From JBBWZH01 sp035544115 (GTDB lineage: Bacteria; Actinomycetota; Actinomycetes; Mycobacteriales; CADCTP01), in NCBI GenBank assembly GCA_963714145.1, contig OY970235.1, forward strand, positions 8,680,001 through 8,744,000: a stretch of 64,000 nucleotides of DNA, in the 5' to 3' direction. Below are positions 27,964-36,900 of this stretch, one piece after another (positions within the stretch are counted from its first letter, which is position 1; each line of letters starts with the position of its first letter). The notes under the pieces were generated by a model. That model was given only the letters and a program-made list of their open reading frames with translations. It had not been told where the DNA came from and searched no databases. The position numbers were made by a program, and so were the translations under genes.

Positions 27964-29007
27964 ATGTCGTACACCTCGCTCGTCCGCCGGCTGCTGGTGC
28001 TCGCCAGCACCGCGGCGATGCTGACCACCGGGCTCGCGCTGGGCGCCGGCGGCGCCGCCGCGGCGACCGGCGACGGCTCGCCGACCGATCCGAACGTGAA
28101 GTTCTTCGGCCGCTGGGACACCGCCTCGTCCACCGGGTACGTGTCGAAGTGGGCCGGCGGCTACGTGAAGCTGGGCTTCACCGGCACCACCGTCCGGCTC
28201 CGGCAGCGCGGCACGATCGACTTCTTCGCCAGCATCGACGGCGGCCCGGACGTGTCGTTCGTGAACGTGAGCGGCACGGTCAACCTGACCCCGACCCCGC
28301 TGCGGGCCGGCAACCACACGCTGCGCGTCTCGTACCGGCCGGTGGCCGGCTCGTACCACGGCGACGCGGTGTTCCAGGGCGTCACCCTGGACGCCGGGGC
28401 CCGCACGTTCGCCCCGACCGTCGCCTCGAAGATCGTCGAGTTCATCGGCGATTCGATCACCGTCGGGCAGCTGTCCTCGAAGCAGGCGCTGACCGCGTAC
28501 GGCTGGCTGGTGGGCGAACGGCTGCGGGTCGAGCACACCCAGATCGCGCAGGGCGGCGCCTGCCTGGTCGCGACCGCCGACGGCTGCGTCGGGCTGAGCG
28601 TGCAGTTCCTCAAGACCGGCTCCACCGCGGACTCGCCCAACTGGGACTTCCGCCGCTACCAGGCCAGCGCGGTCGTCATCAACCTGGGCACCAACGACGT
28701 CGGCCACGGCATCCACACGCCGGAGTTCCAGGCCACCTACCTGACCTTCCTGCAGACCGTCCGGGCCAAGTACCCGAACGCGGCGATCTTCGCGATGGCG
28801 AACTTCAAGCGCCGGTTCTTCGACCAGACCCGCAACGCCGTCACCGCCCGCAACTCGGCCGGCGACCCGAACGTGTTCTTCGTCGACACCACCGGCTGGA
28901 TCGTGGAGGCCACCGACACGGTCGACGGCACCCACCCGAACGACGCCGGCCACCAGAAGATCGCCACCCGGCTGGCCCCGATCATCTCGGCCCGGATCGG
29001 CGGGTAG
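27964..29007 (+). CDS. Secreted SGNH/GDSL esterase, CE2-like (copy 2)
   Basis: 347 aa, a tandem paralogue of the preceding gene with the same layout: signal peptide (1-33), beta-sandwich starting GDGSPTDPNVKFFGRWDT, then FIGDSITVGQ, LGTNDVGHG and DGTHPNDAGH. The two proteins align along their whole length with more than half the residues shared by eye, so this is a gene duplication. Differences cluster in the surface around the sandwich domain, which may mean different sugar preference. Confidence 0.82.
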   Translation: MSYTSLVRRLLVLASTAAMLTTGLALGAGGAAAATGDGSPTDPNVKFFGRWDTASSTGYVSKWAGGYVKLGFTGTTVRLRQRGTIDFFASIDGGPDVSFVNVSGTVNLTPTPLRAGNHTLRVSYRPVAGSYHGDAVFQGVTLDAGARTFAPTVASKIVEFIGDSITVGQLSSKQALTAYGWLVGERLRVEHTQIAQGGACLVATADGCVGLSVQFLKTGSTADSPNWDFRRYQASAVVINLGTNDVGHGIHTPEFQATYLTFLQTVRAKYPNAAIFAMANFKRRFFDQTRNAVTARNSAGDPNVFFVDTTGWIVEATDTVDGTHPNDAGHQKIATRLAPIISARIGG

Positions 29008-29028
29008 CGCCGGCCGACCGACCGGCGC
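29007..29028 (+). terminator. 7-bp GC hairpin after the SGNH pair
   Basis: GCGCCGG and CCGGCGC flank an eight-base loop, starting at the last base of the stop codon. Confidence 0.4.
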
Positions 29029-29058
29029 AACGCCGGCGGAAGTGTCGGTGGGCGGCGG

Positions 29059-29064
29059 TAGCTT
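29059..29064 (+). promoter_or_regulatory. -10 box of leaderless MmcQ-like gene
   Basis: TAGCTT seven bases before ATG 29072. Confidence 0.4.
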
Positions 29065-29071
29065 GCCGGGT

Positions 29072-29491
29072 ATGACCGGGCCTGCGGACGTCCCCGCCGA
29101 GATCCTCGATCGGCTCCGGCCGGTCTGCCTGGGGTTGCCGGAAACGTACGAGGAGCCGGCCTGGGTGGGCATCCGCTGGCGGGTCCGGAAGCGGACGTTC
29201 GCGCACGTGCTCACCGTCGAACCCGACCACCACGCGGTCTACGCCCGGGCCGCCGCGACCGACGAGCCGGTCTGCGTGCTCACGTTCCGGTCGCCCGGCG
29301 AGGAGATCGCCGGGCTGGTCACCGGTGGCCACCCGTTCTTCAAAGCCAGCTGGGGGGCGGATGTCGTCGGCCTGGTGCTGGGCGACGGCGACGGCGTCGA
29401 CTGGGCCGAGGTGGCCGAGATGCTCACCGAGAGCTACTGCGTGCTGGCGCCGAAGAAGCTGGCCAGCCAGGTGGCCCGGCCACCCGGCTGA
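29072..29491 (+). CDS. MmcQ/YjbR family protein
   Basis: 139-aa cytoplasmic protein of the MmcQ/YjbR (double-wing DNA-binding-like) family: LGLPETYEEPAWVGIRWRVRKRTFAHV near the start, and WAEVAEMLTESYCVLAPKKLASQV at the end, the usual hallmark of the family. Such proteins are common in actinomycetes; biochemical role not settled. The leaderless start follows a terminator-like hairpin. Confidence 0.78.
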   Translation: MTGPADVPAEILDRLRPVCLGLPETYEEPAWVGIRWRVRKRTFAHVLTVEPDHHAVYARAAATDEPVCVLTFRSPGEEIAGLVTGGHPFFKASWGADVVGLVLGDGDGVDWAEVAEMLTESYCVLAPKKLASQVARPPG

Positions 29492-29539
29492 CCCCCGCTG
29501 GCGCCGGCCGGGCCTCGTTCGCCGGGCCGAGACAGAAAG

Positions 29540-29589
29540 ACAGCCAGAGACCACGGGGGGAGCCTCTGGCTGTTGAAGCAATGATATTC
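29540..29589 (+). repeat. Conserved hairpin element, copy B
   Basis: Same element as 26656-26705: stem, identical loop CCACGGGGGGAG and tail AGCAATGATATTC. Lies between the end of the MmcQ-like gene and the end of the leftward eCIS operon. Confidence 0.65.
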
Positions 29590-29693
29590 GACGCGCCTGG
29601 TGCGTATCTAGTGCGAGTTGCTATTTCCACCCCGGTGGCCGCTGCCGGTTCGGCTGATCGGGTGGTGGCGGCGGCCGGCGCGGCGGCCCGAGG

Positions 29694-29933
29694 CTATTCG
29701 GGTTGGCCGCCGGGGTCTGGTTGGTCCCGGGCCAGTTCGGTGTCGAGTTCCTCGACCGCCTGGATGGCGCCGCGGAGCATGAGCAGCCGCTCGCGCAGGA
29801 ACGCCTCCTGCTGCTCCACCTCGCGTAGCCGGGCCTGGCCGAGCTCGTACTCGGTGCGCAGCGCGGCCAGCCGGTCGGCGATCAACTGCCGGGCCGGCGG
29901 CGGGCCGGCCGGACCAGCCGGGCCGCCGGTCAT
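29694..29933 (-). CDS. Short coiled-coil protein, last gene of the eCIS operon
   Basis: 79 aa; its ATG overlaps the stop of the fibre gene (ATGA). A Pro/Gly start is followed by one long amphipathic helix (about residues 15-65, rich in Glu/Arg/Leu heptads), likely a coiled coil. It could be a fibre chaperone or attachment protein; position is the only evidence. Confidence 0.55.
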   Translation of the reverse strand: MTGGPAGPAGPPPARQLIADRLAALRTEYELGQARLREVEQQEAFLRERLLMLRGAIQAVEELDTELARDQPDPGGQPE

Positions 29934-31582
29934 GCCGGCTCCGCGGCCAGCCGGCCACGCAACTCGCTCACCTGGGCGGCGAGGTCCTTCACCGCTTCGA
30001 TCAGGACAGCAGTCATGCCCTGATAATCCACCGCCTGGTAGCCGTCCCGGGGCGAGACGGTGACCAGTTCCGGGAAGTGCGCGGCGACCTCGTCCGCGAG
30101 CACGCCCAGCCGCCGGCCGTCGCTGGCCTCGTCCCGCCCCAGGTACGAGACGCCGCGCAGGCCGGCCAGCCCGGCCAGCGCCCCGGACAGCGGCGCGATG
30201 TCGGTCTTCAGCCGGGCGTCCGAGCTGGTGTAGGCCCGGCCGGAGATGTAGAGGGTGCCGCCGTTCGGCGTCAGGTACGTACTGCCGTCGCTGTGGATCA
30301 TGAACCGGGCCAGGCCGCCCCTGGCGTCGTACGACCAGATCTCGTACGCGTTGCCGGCGACACCGAAGCCGCCGGCGGCGGCGGCGGTGTACATCTTCCA
30401 GGTCATCGCGCCGCCGCCAACCAGCCGGGAGGTGAGCGCCACCCCGGCCAACGCCTGGGTGCCGTCGTCGGCCGGGATGTTGCGGGCCTGGATCTCGCCG
30501 TACACCACCAGGTTGGCGCGGTGGATGTCGCTGGCCACCTGGACGTCCTTCTCGGTCGCCCAGTTCAGGAACAGCGTGTCGTCGACGTCCGCGTCGCTGG
30601 CCTTGCCGTTGACGTGCCGGGTCTGCAGGGCCGCGTTCGCGCCGGGCCCAACGGTCACCGTCGCCGGCCGCCTGGCCGGGTCGGCGGACGCGGTCAGCGC
30701 CAGCAGCGGGTTGACGGCGGCGAAGTCGCCGCCGGGCGAGGTGCTCGCCTCGAACTGCAGCGTCGCCCCCCGCAGCGTGGTCCGCCACGCGCTGCCGGGG
30801 CCGGGCGGGGTCGGCCGGCGCAGCACCAGCGGGATCTCCTGGTCGGACACGGTCAGCCCGGCGCGCCGCGGCCCGGTCAGCGGCCCGGTGCCGATGCCGA
30901 CCTGGCCGTCGGCGGCGATCCGCAGCCGCTCGCTCATCGGCCGCCCGGTGGACAGCAGCAGGTCGCCGGTGTCGTTGTCGGCCGCGATCCGCGGGTACTC
31001 GCTGGCCGACCGGTCCGGGCGGCGCAGCGTGAGCCCGTCCACCACAGCGGCGCCGATGACGGCGCCGGCCATACTGCGCACGTTGTTGTCGGGGACCGCG
31101 GTCAGCTTGCCGCCGTCCAGCTTGACGGTGGCCAGCAGGATGCCCGGCACCGGGCGCTCGCCCGGCGACTGCGGCACCGGCCCGGCGCCGGCCCGGATCG
31201 CCACCGAGGCGATCTCCCGGATCCGGGTGAACCCTTCCACGCCGGGATCGGGGCTCGGGTCGTCGAAGTCCTCGTTGTAGAGCAGGTAGACCTCGGCCGT
31301 CTTCTGGCCGGTCGGCAGCTGGGTCGGCGGCAGCGCGGTGAGCACCACGATCTCCCGGCCGAGCGCGTCGATCGCGGTGCCCGCGTCCACCAGCACCGAG
31401 GTGCTCCCGATGTCGCCGGTGACCCGCAGCCCCTCGGCGACGCCCGGGGTGTGCAGGGTGCGGATGTGCCGGCGGTGCCGGTCCAGCGCGTAGTCATCGC
31501 CGTCGGCGAAGTCCTGTGCCCGGACGAACTGGCGGTCGAACCAGTTCGGCCGCTTGTCCAGGTTGCGGTTCCTGCTGACCAT
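29930..31582 (-). CDS. eCIS fibre-like protein with S74 intramolecular chaperone
   Basis: 550 aa. ATG 31582 was chosen because GAGGAG ends five bases upstream. The N-terminus (RNRNLDKRPNWFDRQFVRAQDF) may dock to the baseplate; the middle is beta-rich with repeated short strands. The last 98 residues begin SSDARLKTDIAPL, the S74 peptidase/intramolecular chaperone motif of endosialidase-type tail fibres, which trims itself off after trimer folding at the Ser of the SDxRLK motif. It likely recognises the target surface and takes the place of Afp13-type fibres. Confidence 0.72.
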   Translation of the reverse strand: MVSRNRNLDKRPNWFDRQFVRAQDFADGDDYALDRHRRHIRTLHTPGVAEGLRVTGDIGSTSVLVDAGTAIDALGREIVVLTALPPTQLPTGQKTAEVYLLYNEDFDDPSPDPGVEGFTRIREIASVAIRAGAGPVPQSPGERPVPGILLATVKLDGGKLTAVPDNNVRSMAGAVIGAAVVDGLTLRRPDRSASEYPRIAADNDTGDLLLSTGRPMSERLRIAADGQVGIGTGPLTGPRRAGLTVSDQEIPLVLRRPTPPGPGSAWRTTLRGATLQFEASTSPGGDFAAVNPLLALTASADPARRPATVTVGPGANAALQTRHVNGKASDADVDDTLFLNWATEKDVQVASDIHRANLVVYGEIQARNIPADDGTQALAGVALTSRLVGGGAMTWKMYTAAAAGGFGVAGNAYEIWSYDARGGLARFMIHSDGSTYLTPNGGTLYISGRAYTSSDARLKTDIAPLSGALAGLAGLRGVSYLGRDEASDGRRLGVLADEVAAHFPELVTVSPRDGYQAVDYQGMTAVLIEAVKDLAAQVSELRGRLAAEPA

Positions 31583-31618
31583 CCACACTCCTCGGTGCTT
31601 GTGCAGTCTCGGTGGCGC

Positions 31619-32425
31619 TCAGAAGTCGTACGGGGTCGGCGAGCCGCCGTACACCCAGGGTCCGTCGCAGAGCAGCGAGGTGCCGGCCACCGGCGGGTCG
31701 GCGGCCGGGTCGGGCAGCTGCGCGTAGCTCTCGCCGGGCCGCCAGGCGGCCGGGTCGGCCGGGGCCAGCTGCATCGTGCGGCCGCGGACCCGCAGCTGGT
31801 AGTAGCTGCCGGCCGGCTTCTCCGCGTCCAGCAGGGCCCGGGCCGAGCGGGCCAGCGCGTCCAGCCCGGCCGGGCTGCGCAGGTCCGGGACGGCCGGGTC
31901 GACCACCAGGTCGGCGACGAAGAACCGCGGCGGCGCCGGGCCGAGCACGGTCTGCACCCCGAGCAGGCTCTGCACACCCAGCTGGAACGGGGTGTCCACG
32001 CCGTTGACCGGGGCGGCCAGATCGGTCAGCACCAGCAGTTCGCGGCCGGGCGGGTCCAGCAGGTCGCCGCGCAGCCAGGCCCGCAGCAGGCCGTCCACGC
32101 CGGCGAACGTGCCGCGCTCGGCGGCCAGCTCGATCGCCCGCCGCAGGTAGCCGCGGTTCCAGTCGACCGGCTTGTCCGCCCGCAGCCCGATCGCCAACCA
32201 GCTGGCCAGGTAGCCGAGGAAGTCGTCCGGGTCGGCGCCGCGGTACGGCAGTTGCGGCGGCGGGGTGGTGGCCGGGTCGAACAGGTCGGGCAGCCCGCTG
32301 ACGGCCGTGCCCAGCTGGTCGAACATCGCCTGCACCGGCGCCAGGAAGCCGGCCAGCACGCCGCCGCCGGTGCGGTAGGCCTGCGGCAGGTAGTCGAGGA
32401 TCGGCGGCTGGTCCGGCCCGGTCAC
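31619..32425 (-). CDS. Phage tail gpI-like baseplate protein
   Basis: 268 aa. The start overlaps the stop of the J-like gene by four bases. The N-terminal part (ILDYLPQAYR ... FLAPVQAMFDQL) and the mid-segment DFLGYLASWLAIGL...W....YLRRAIELAAERGTFAGVDGLLRAWL are typical for tail protein I / fibre-adaptor family members, which link the baseplate wedge to the fibre. Encoded next to the fibre gene. Confidence 0.72.
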   Translation of the reverse strand: MTGPDQPPILDYLPQAYRTGGGVLAGFLAPVQAMFDQLGTAVSGLPDLFDPATTPPPQLPYRGADPDDFLGYLASWLAIGLRADKPVDWNRGYLRRAIELAAERGTFAGVDGLLRAWLRGDLLDPPGRELLVLTDLAAPVNGVDTPFQLGVQSLLGVQTVLGPAPPRFFVADLVVDPAVPDLRSPAGLDALARSARALLDAEKPAGSYYQLRVRGRTMQLAPADPAAWRPGESYAQLPDPAADPPVAGTSLLCDGPWVYGGSPTPYDF

Positions 32426-33750
32426 GGTGCGGCCGCCGAGCCGGGGTCGAGCACGGTGACGTCCGCGGCGTCCAGCCGCACCAGCGACTGCGCCGCCAGC
32501 GCCGGGTCGGCGTGCAGCGGGAGCGCCTGCGTGGACGCGTCGCCGTCGAGCAGCAGGGTGGCCACATGGTCCACCCCGGGTACGCCTTCGAGCAGGCCGT
32601 ACAGCTCGGACCGGAACACCGGGCGGCCGAACTCCCAGCCCTGGCCGGCGGCGCCGCCGGTGCCCGGGCTGAGGTAGCCGGCCAGCGCCGATCCGACCGC
32701 GGCCGCGACGGCGTCCCGGCGCAGCAGCGTCGCGGGGTCCCGGACCACCACCACCCCGATCCGCACCGGCCGGTAGACCGGGCCCACCGCCCGCACCCGG
32801 GTGGTCAGCAGAGTCCGCGCCCGGAGCAGCTCGAACGCCTGCTGCAGCAGGGATTCCGCCGGCACCGGGCCGTCACCCGCCGCCCCGGCCGGGACCAGTA
32901 CCACCCGCACCAGGCCCGATCCGCCGGGCCGGCCGGGCTCGTCGGGCCCGCCGGCCGGATCCGCCGCGACGGCCTCGGCCCGGGCGACGGCGGCGGTGGC
33001 CACGGCGTCCTGCGGACCGTCCGGGCCGGCCAGCCGGATCGGGCCGGTCGGCGGCTCCGGCCAGCCGGCCGGCGGGCTCGGCCAGCCGGCCGCCGGCGCC
33101 AGCACCGGAATCGTGGTCGCCCCCGCCGGCACAGCGGTTGCCAGCCGGCCGACCGCGGCGCCGGCGGGCCGGCTCGCCCCGGCCGGTTGGCCGCGGGCTG
33201 GGCCGGTTGCCGCACCGGCGGCCGGTTGGGCCGGGCCGGTGGCTGCCGGCTCGACCGTCGGGCCGGTGGCGGCCGGGCCGGCGACAGCGGCGGCGGGCGG
33301 GCCGGGGGTCGGGCCGGCCGGCGTGACGGTGGCCGGAACCCGCGGGTCCAGCCACTCGACCGGGGTGCCGGCGGGCAGGTCGGTGGCCAGCGGCGGGTCG
33401 ACGGCGAGCAGGCCGCCGCGGACCAGGGCGACGATGTCGGCGGCGGTGACCGCCGCGGTCGGCCGGGTCAGCGTGCCGGCGGCCACGGCGAGCAGGTCGT
33501 CGGTCGGCTGCCCGGGCCGCGGCTCGACGCCGACCAGCCGGGCCAGGTTGACCAGGGTGCGGTCCGGGATGCGGTCGAACCGGTAGATCAGCGACTCGAC
33601 CAGGAAGGCGAACAGCTCCAGCAGCGTCACGCCCGGGTCGGACTCGTTGTGGTCGGTCCAGCCCGGGAACGCCCGCGGGATCAGCGCATGTCCCTCGGCG
33701 ACGAGATCGTCGAAGGTGGTGTCGTCCAGCGACGGTACGGGCAGCGGCAT
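32422..33750 (-). CDS. Baseplate J-like wedge protein (short paralogue, Afp12 position)
   Basis: 442 aa. Starts with PSLDDTTFDDLVAEGHALIPRAFPGWTDHNESDPGVTLLELFAFLVESLIYRFDRIPD, the conserved start of baseplate J / gp6 wedge proteins. A low-complexity Ala/Pro/Gly stretch fills about residues 140-200, and the C-terminal 130 residues carry the second J module (VRIGVVVVRDPATLLRRDAVAAAVGSALAGYL). Builds the baseplate ring together with the larger J protein upstream. Confidence 0.82.
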   Translation of the reverse strand: MPLPVPSLDDTTFDDLVAEGHALIPRAFPGWTDHNESDPGVTLLELFAFLVESLIYRFDRIPDRTLVNLARLVGVEPRPGQPTDDLLAVAAGTLTRPTAAVTAADIVALVRGGLLAVDPPLATDLPAGTPVEWLDPRVPATVTPAGPTPGPPAAAVAGPAATGPTVEPAATGPAQPAAGAATGPARGQPAGASRPAGAAVGRLATAVPAGATTIPVLAPAAGWPSPPAGWPEPPTGPIRLAGPDGPQDAVATAAVARAEAVAADPAGGPDEPGRPGGSGLVRVVLVPAGAAGDGPVPAESLLQQAFELLRARTLLTTRVRAVGPVYRPVRIGVVVVRDPATLLRRDAVAAAVGSALAGYLSPGTGGAAGQGWEFGRPVFRSELYGLLEGVPGVDHVATLLLDGDASTQALPLHADPALAAQSLVRLDAADVTVLDPGSAAAP

Positions 33751-33758
33751 GGTCGCCC

Positions 33759-33827
33759 TCAGCGGTGGTCGGTCGGGGTCGGTGGCGGCGGGGTGGTGGG
33801 CAACGCGGTCGGGAGCGGCGCGGTCAC
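33759..33827 (-). CDS. 22-codon Pro/Thr-rich micro-ORF between J genes
   Basis: GTG overlaps the preceding micro-ORF stop (GTGA). Product is Pro/Thr-rich with no fold. Probably a by-product of a local tandem duplication, but the coupled start/stop signals keep ribosomes moving through the gap. Confidence 0.3.
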   Translation of the reverse strand: MTAPLPTALPTTPPPPTPTDHR

Positions 33828-33916
33828 GGGGTGATCCGGATCAGGTGCCCGGTCGGGGGCAACACGGTCGGGGGTGACGGGGTGGTGGGCGGCGCGGTCG
33901 GGGGTGGCGCGGTCAT
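33824..33916 (-). CDS. 30-codon Pro-rich micro-ORF repeating the J-protein tail
   Basis: ATG overlaps the stop of the 1373-aa gene. The peptide ends TGHLIRITP, while the large protein ends TGHQIRITP, and about 38 bases of DNA around both ends are nearly identical. So the 3' end of the large gene was duplicated. Translation is possible but unproven. Confidence 0.35.
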   Translation of the reverse strand: MTAPPPTAPPTTPSPPTVLPPTGHLIRITP

Positions 33917-36900
33917 GGGGTGATCCGGATCTGGTGCCCGGTCGAGTAGGCGAAGACGTACGGCTCGAGGTGGACGTGGTCGGTGACCGGGTCGGCCCGC
34001 TCGGCCGTGGCCGCCAGCGCCGGGTCACCCGGCCGGCCCGGGCCGAGCACGACGGCCTGGCCAGCGGTGAAGCCGCCCAGCCGGACACTGCCCGGCGCGC
34101 CGGCCGGCTGGTCCGCCGCCACCGGCGCCCGCACCCGTCCGTCCACAGTGGACATGATGGCGCCGGCCGGTGGTGCGTCGGCCGGGCCCGGCGTGAGCAC
34201 GGTGAGGGTGAGTTCTCCGCCCGGCTCGGTCCGCACGCCGGTGACGGTCGCCGCGAACGGGTGGTAGACGGTGATCCGGTCGCCGGCGGCGACCGGCAGT
34301 GCCTGCGCCAGCGCCAGCTCGAAGCCCTGGTCGTCCTCGCTGTCCGCGGGTCCCGGGTCGGGCTGCTCGTCGTCGCTGTCCGCGGGCCCTGGGTCGGGCT
34401 GCCCGTCGTCCTCGCTGTCGGCGGGTCCCGGTCCGATCTGCCGGTCGTCGTCGCTGTCCGCCGGACCTGGTCCGAGCTGTCCGCCGCCAGCGATGATCAG
34501 CGGCCGGCCCGGGTCCGCGTCGCCGCCGATCACGCTCGGCCGCCGGCGCGCGGGGACCGCGTCGCTGCCGGGTGTGCTGGGCTGCGCGCTGGCCCGGGTC
34601 ACGTCGGCGGTCGTGATCGGGTCGCCGCCGGGCGGTGCCGGGCCGTCGGGGTGCGGTGCTGGGCGGATGCCGCGGCGCAGCCGGGTCAGGTGGGTGCGGT
34701 CGGCGGTGGCGACCACGCTGCCGCGCGGGAAGCCGACCGCGGGCGTGCCGGCGGCGACCCGGACCCGGGCCACCCCGGCGGCGCCCGGCGCCGCGAGCAC
34801 GGTCAGGTCCAGCGCGTAGGTGACCTGGTCGGCCTCGCGGAAGCCGGTCACGTCCAGCTGGCCGAGCGCCGTGCCGGCCGGGATGGCGCCGGCGAGCAGC
34901 CCGGCGACCAGACCGTCCGCGGTGCGCACCGGGCTGCCGGCGGGCAGCGGGGCCGGTGCCGGTGGGCCAGCCAGGGTGAGCCGGGTCTGGGCCAGGCTGG
35001 CCGCCAGCGCCAGCGACCGGATGTGGCTCACGCCGGGTACGCCGGCCAGCAACTGCGCCACCTCGGAGATGAACACCGGCCGGCCGAGGGTCCAGCCGGC
35101 GCGGTCCGGGCCGCCGGTGACCGGGTGGAAGAAGTCGGTCAGCGCGGCGCTGATCCGCTGCTTGACCGCGTCCGCCTCGGCCAGCTCGCGCGGAACTATG
35201 TCAGCGTCGACGGTGACCCGCAGGTACGCCGGCCCGACGACGTTGATCCCGGCCAGCGACACCGGGCCGCGGGCAGCCAGGTAGTCGGCCACCGTGCGGA
35301 CCAGTTCCGGTGCGGGGCGCGGCGTCGGCGCGGTGCCGTCGGGCACCACCAGCACCGTCAGCCAGCCCGGGGCCGCGGCCAGCCGGCGGTCCAGGTTCGG
35401 CAGGCAGACCGCGCGGGCGATCCGGGTGCCGGCGGCCTCCCGGGCCAGCCACTCGACGTCCGCGGCGGCGACCGCCCGGCCGCGGTGGCGGAGCACCCGG
35501 GCACCACGCTCCCGGACCGCGGCCAGCGGCTCGGCGTCGGCCCCGCCGTCGGCGGCCACCGGGTTGCTGACCGAGATCACCCCGGGCACCGGCGTACGCA
35601 GCTGGACGGCGCTGGCCGGCGGCACGTTCCCGCCGGCGCCGCCGCCGGCCCGGTAGGACAGCACCAGGTTGGCCGTGCCGGGCGGCGGGATCAGCCCGCG
35701 CCGGCCGTCGCCGAAGCCGACCGTGCCGGTGTCGCGGTCCACCGTGTAGTGCCGGCTGTCCGGGCCGGACCGCACCAGGTTCGGCACCTCGTGCCAGCGC
35801 ACCCAGATCTGGTCCGCGCCGGCCGGGTCCGGCCGGGTGACCGCCGGGCCCTCCTCGGCGATCAGCGCCTGCTCCTCGTCTGCCGGCAGCCCCTGCGGCT
35901 CGACGACCAGCAGTTCCTGGCCGGGCTGCACCGGCCGCCGGCTGGTCCGGAAGGTCTGCCCGGGCTGCCCGACGCTGGAACCGAGGACCTCGCCGGTGAC
36001 GCCGACCGAGGCGACCGCGGGCGCGGCGTTGAGCTGCAGGGCGGTGAGCCGGGGCGAGCCGAGCGGGTCGTTGCCGCCGGCCCGGACCCGCAGCCAGGTC
36101 CGTGGCACCGGCTCGAACCGGGCCAGCTCGGCGATGTCCGCCGGGGTGATCAGGCTGACCAGACCGGACAGCGTCAGCCCGGCGGTGCCGTCGAACACGG
36201 TCAGCTCCCGCCAGGCCGCGCCGTCGTAGTACTCCCAGCGCAGCCCGCCGGCGACCGGGCCGGCGCCGGCCGGCAGCGCCGGCGCCGGCAGATCCGGGGC
36301 CGGCAGCGGCGGCCGGGTCAGCTCGGCGACCGGCACGGCACAGTAGAGGCTGACCGGCTGCTGCGGGCGCAGCCCGTCGAAGCCGAGGTACAGCGCCGGG
36401 CCGGGGTCGGCGTACGGCGCGGGCAGCTCGGCCGGCGCCGGGTACGGGGCGAACTCCGGCCCGGCCAGCTGGTAGCAGTCGCCGACCTGGACGACGCAGC
36501 GCGGCTGCACCCGGGCCAGGTAGGACAGCCGCAGCGACCGCAGCCGCGGCGGGTCGACCGTGCCGGTGCCGGCCCGCACCCGGTATCCCTTGGTCAGGTC
36601 GGCCGGATTGACCGGCTCGTACTCGACCGGCCGACCGTAGCCGCCGGCCGCGATCCGGACCCGCAGCCAACGGCCCCGCTGCGAGCCGACCTGGCCGACC
36701 GGCACCGGCGGCAGGGTCAGCTGCACGGTGCCGCTGGCGGTCAGCGTGCCCGGCCCGGTCGGGGTCGGTTGGTCGACCGGTGTGGGGTCGACCGCCGTCG
36801 GCTGCTGGCTTGCCGGGGACGCCGCCGGCCCGGCCGCCTCGCGGCCGCGGACGGCCGGGATCGGGTCGGTGTCGGTGACCGCGGTCCAGCCGTCCGCACC

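Noticed and set aside
30077..32677. Long plus-strand reading frames opposite the eCIS genes
   Set aside because: Typical GC-rich antisense shadows: low-complexity, no domains, while the minus strand holds clear eCIS proteins.
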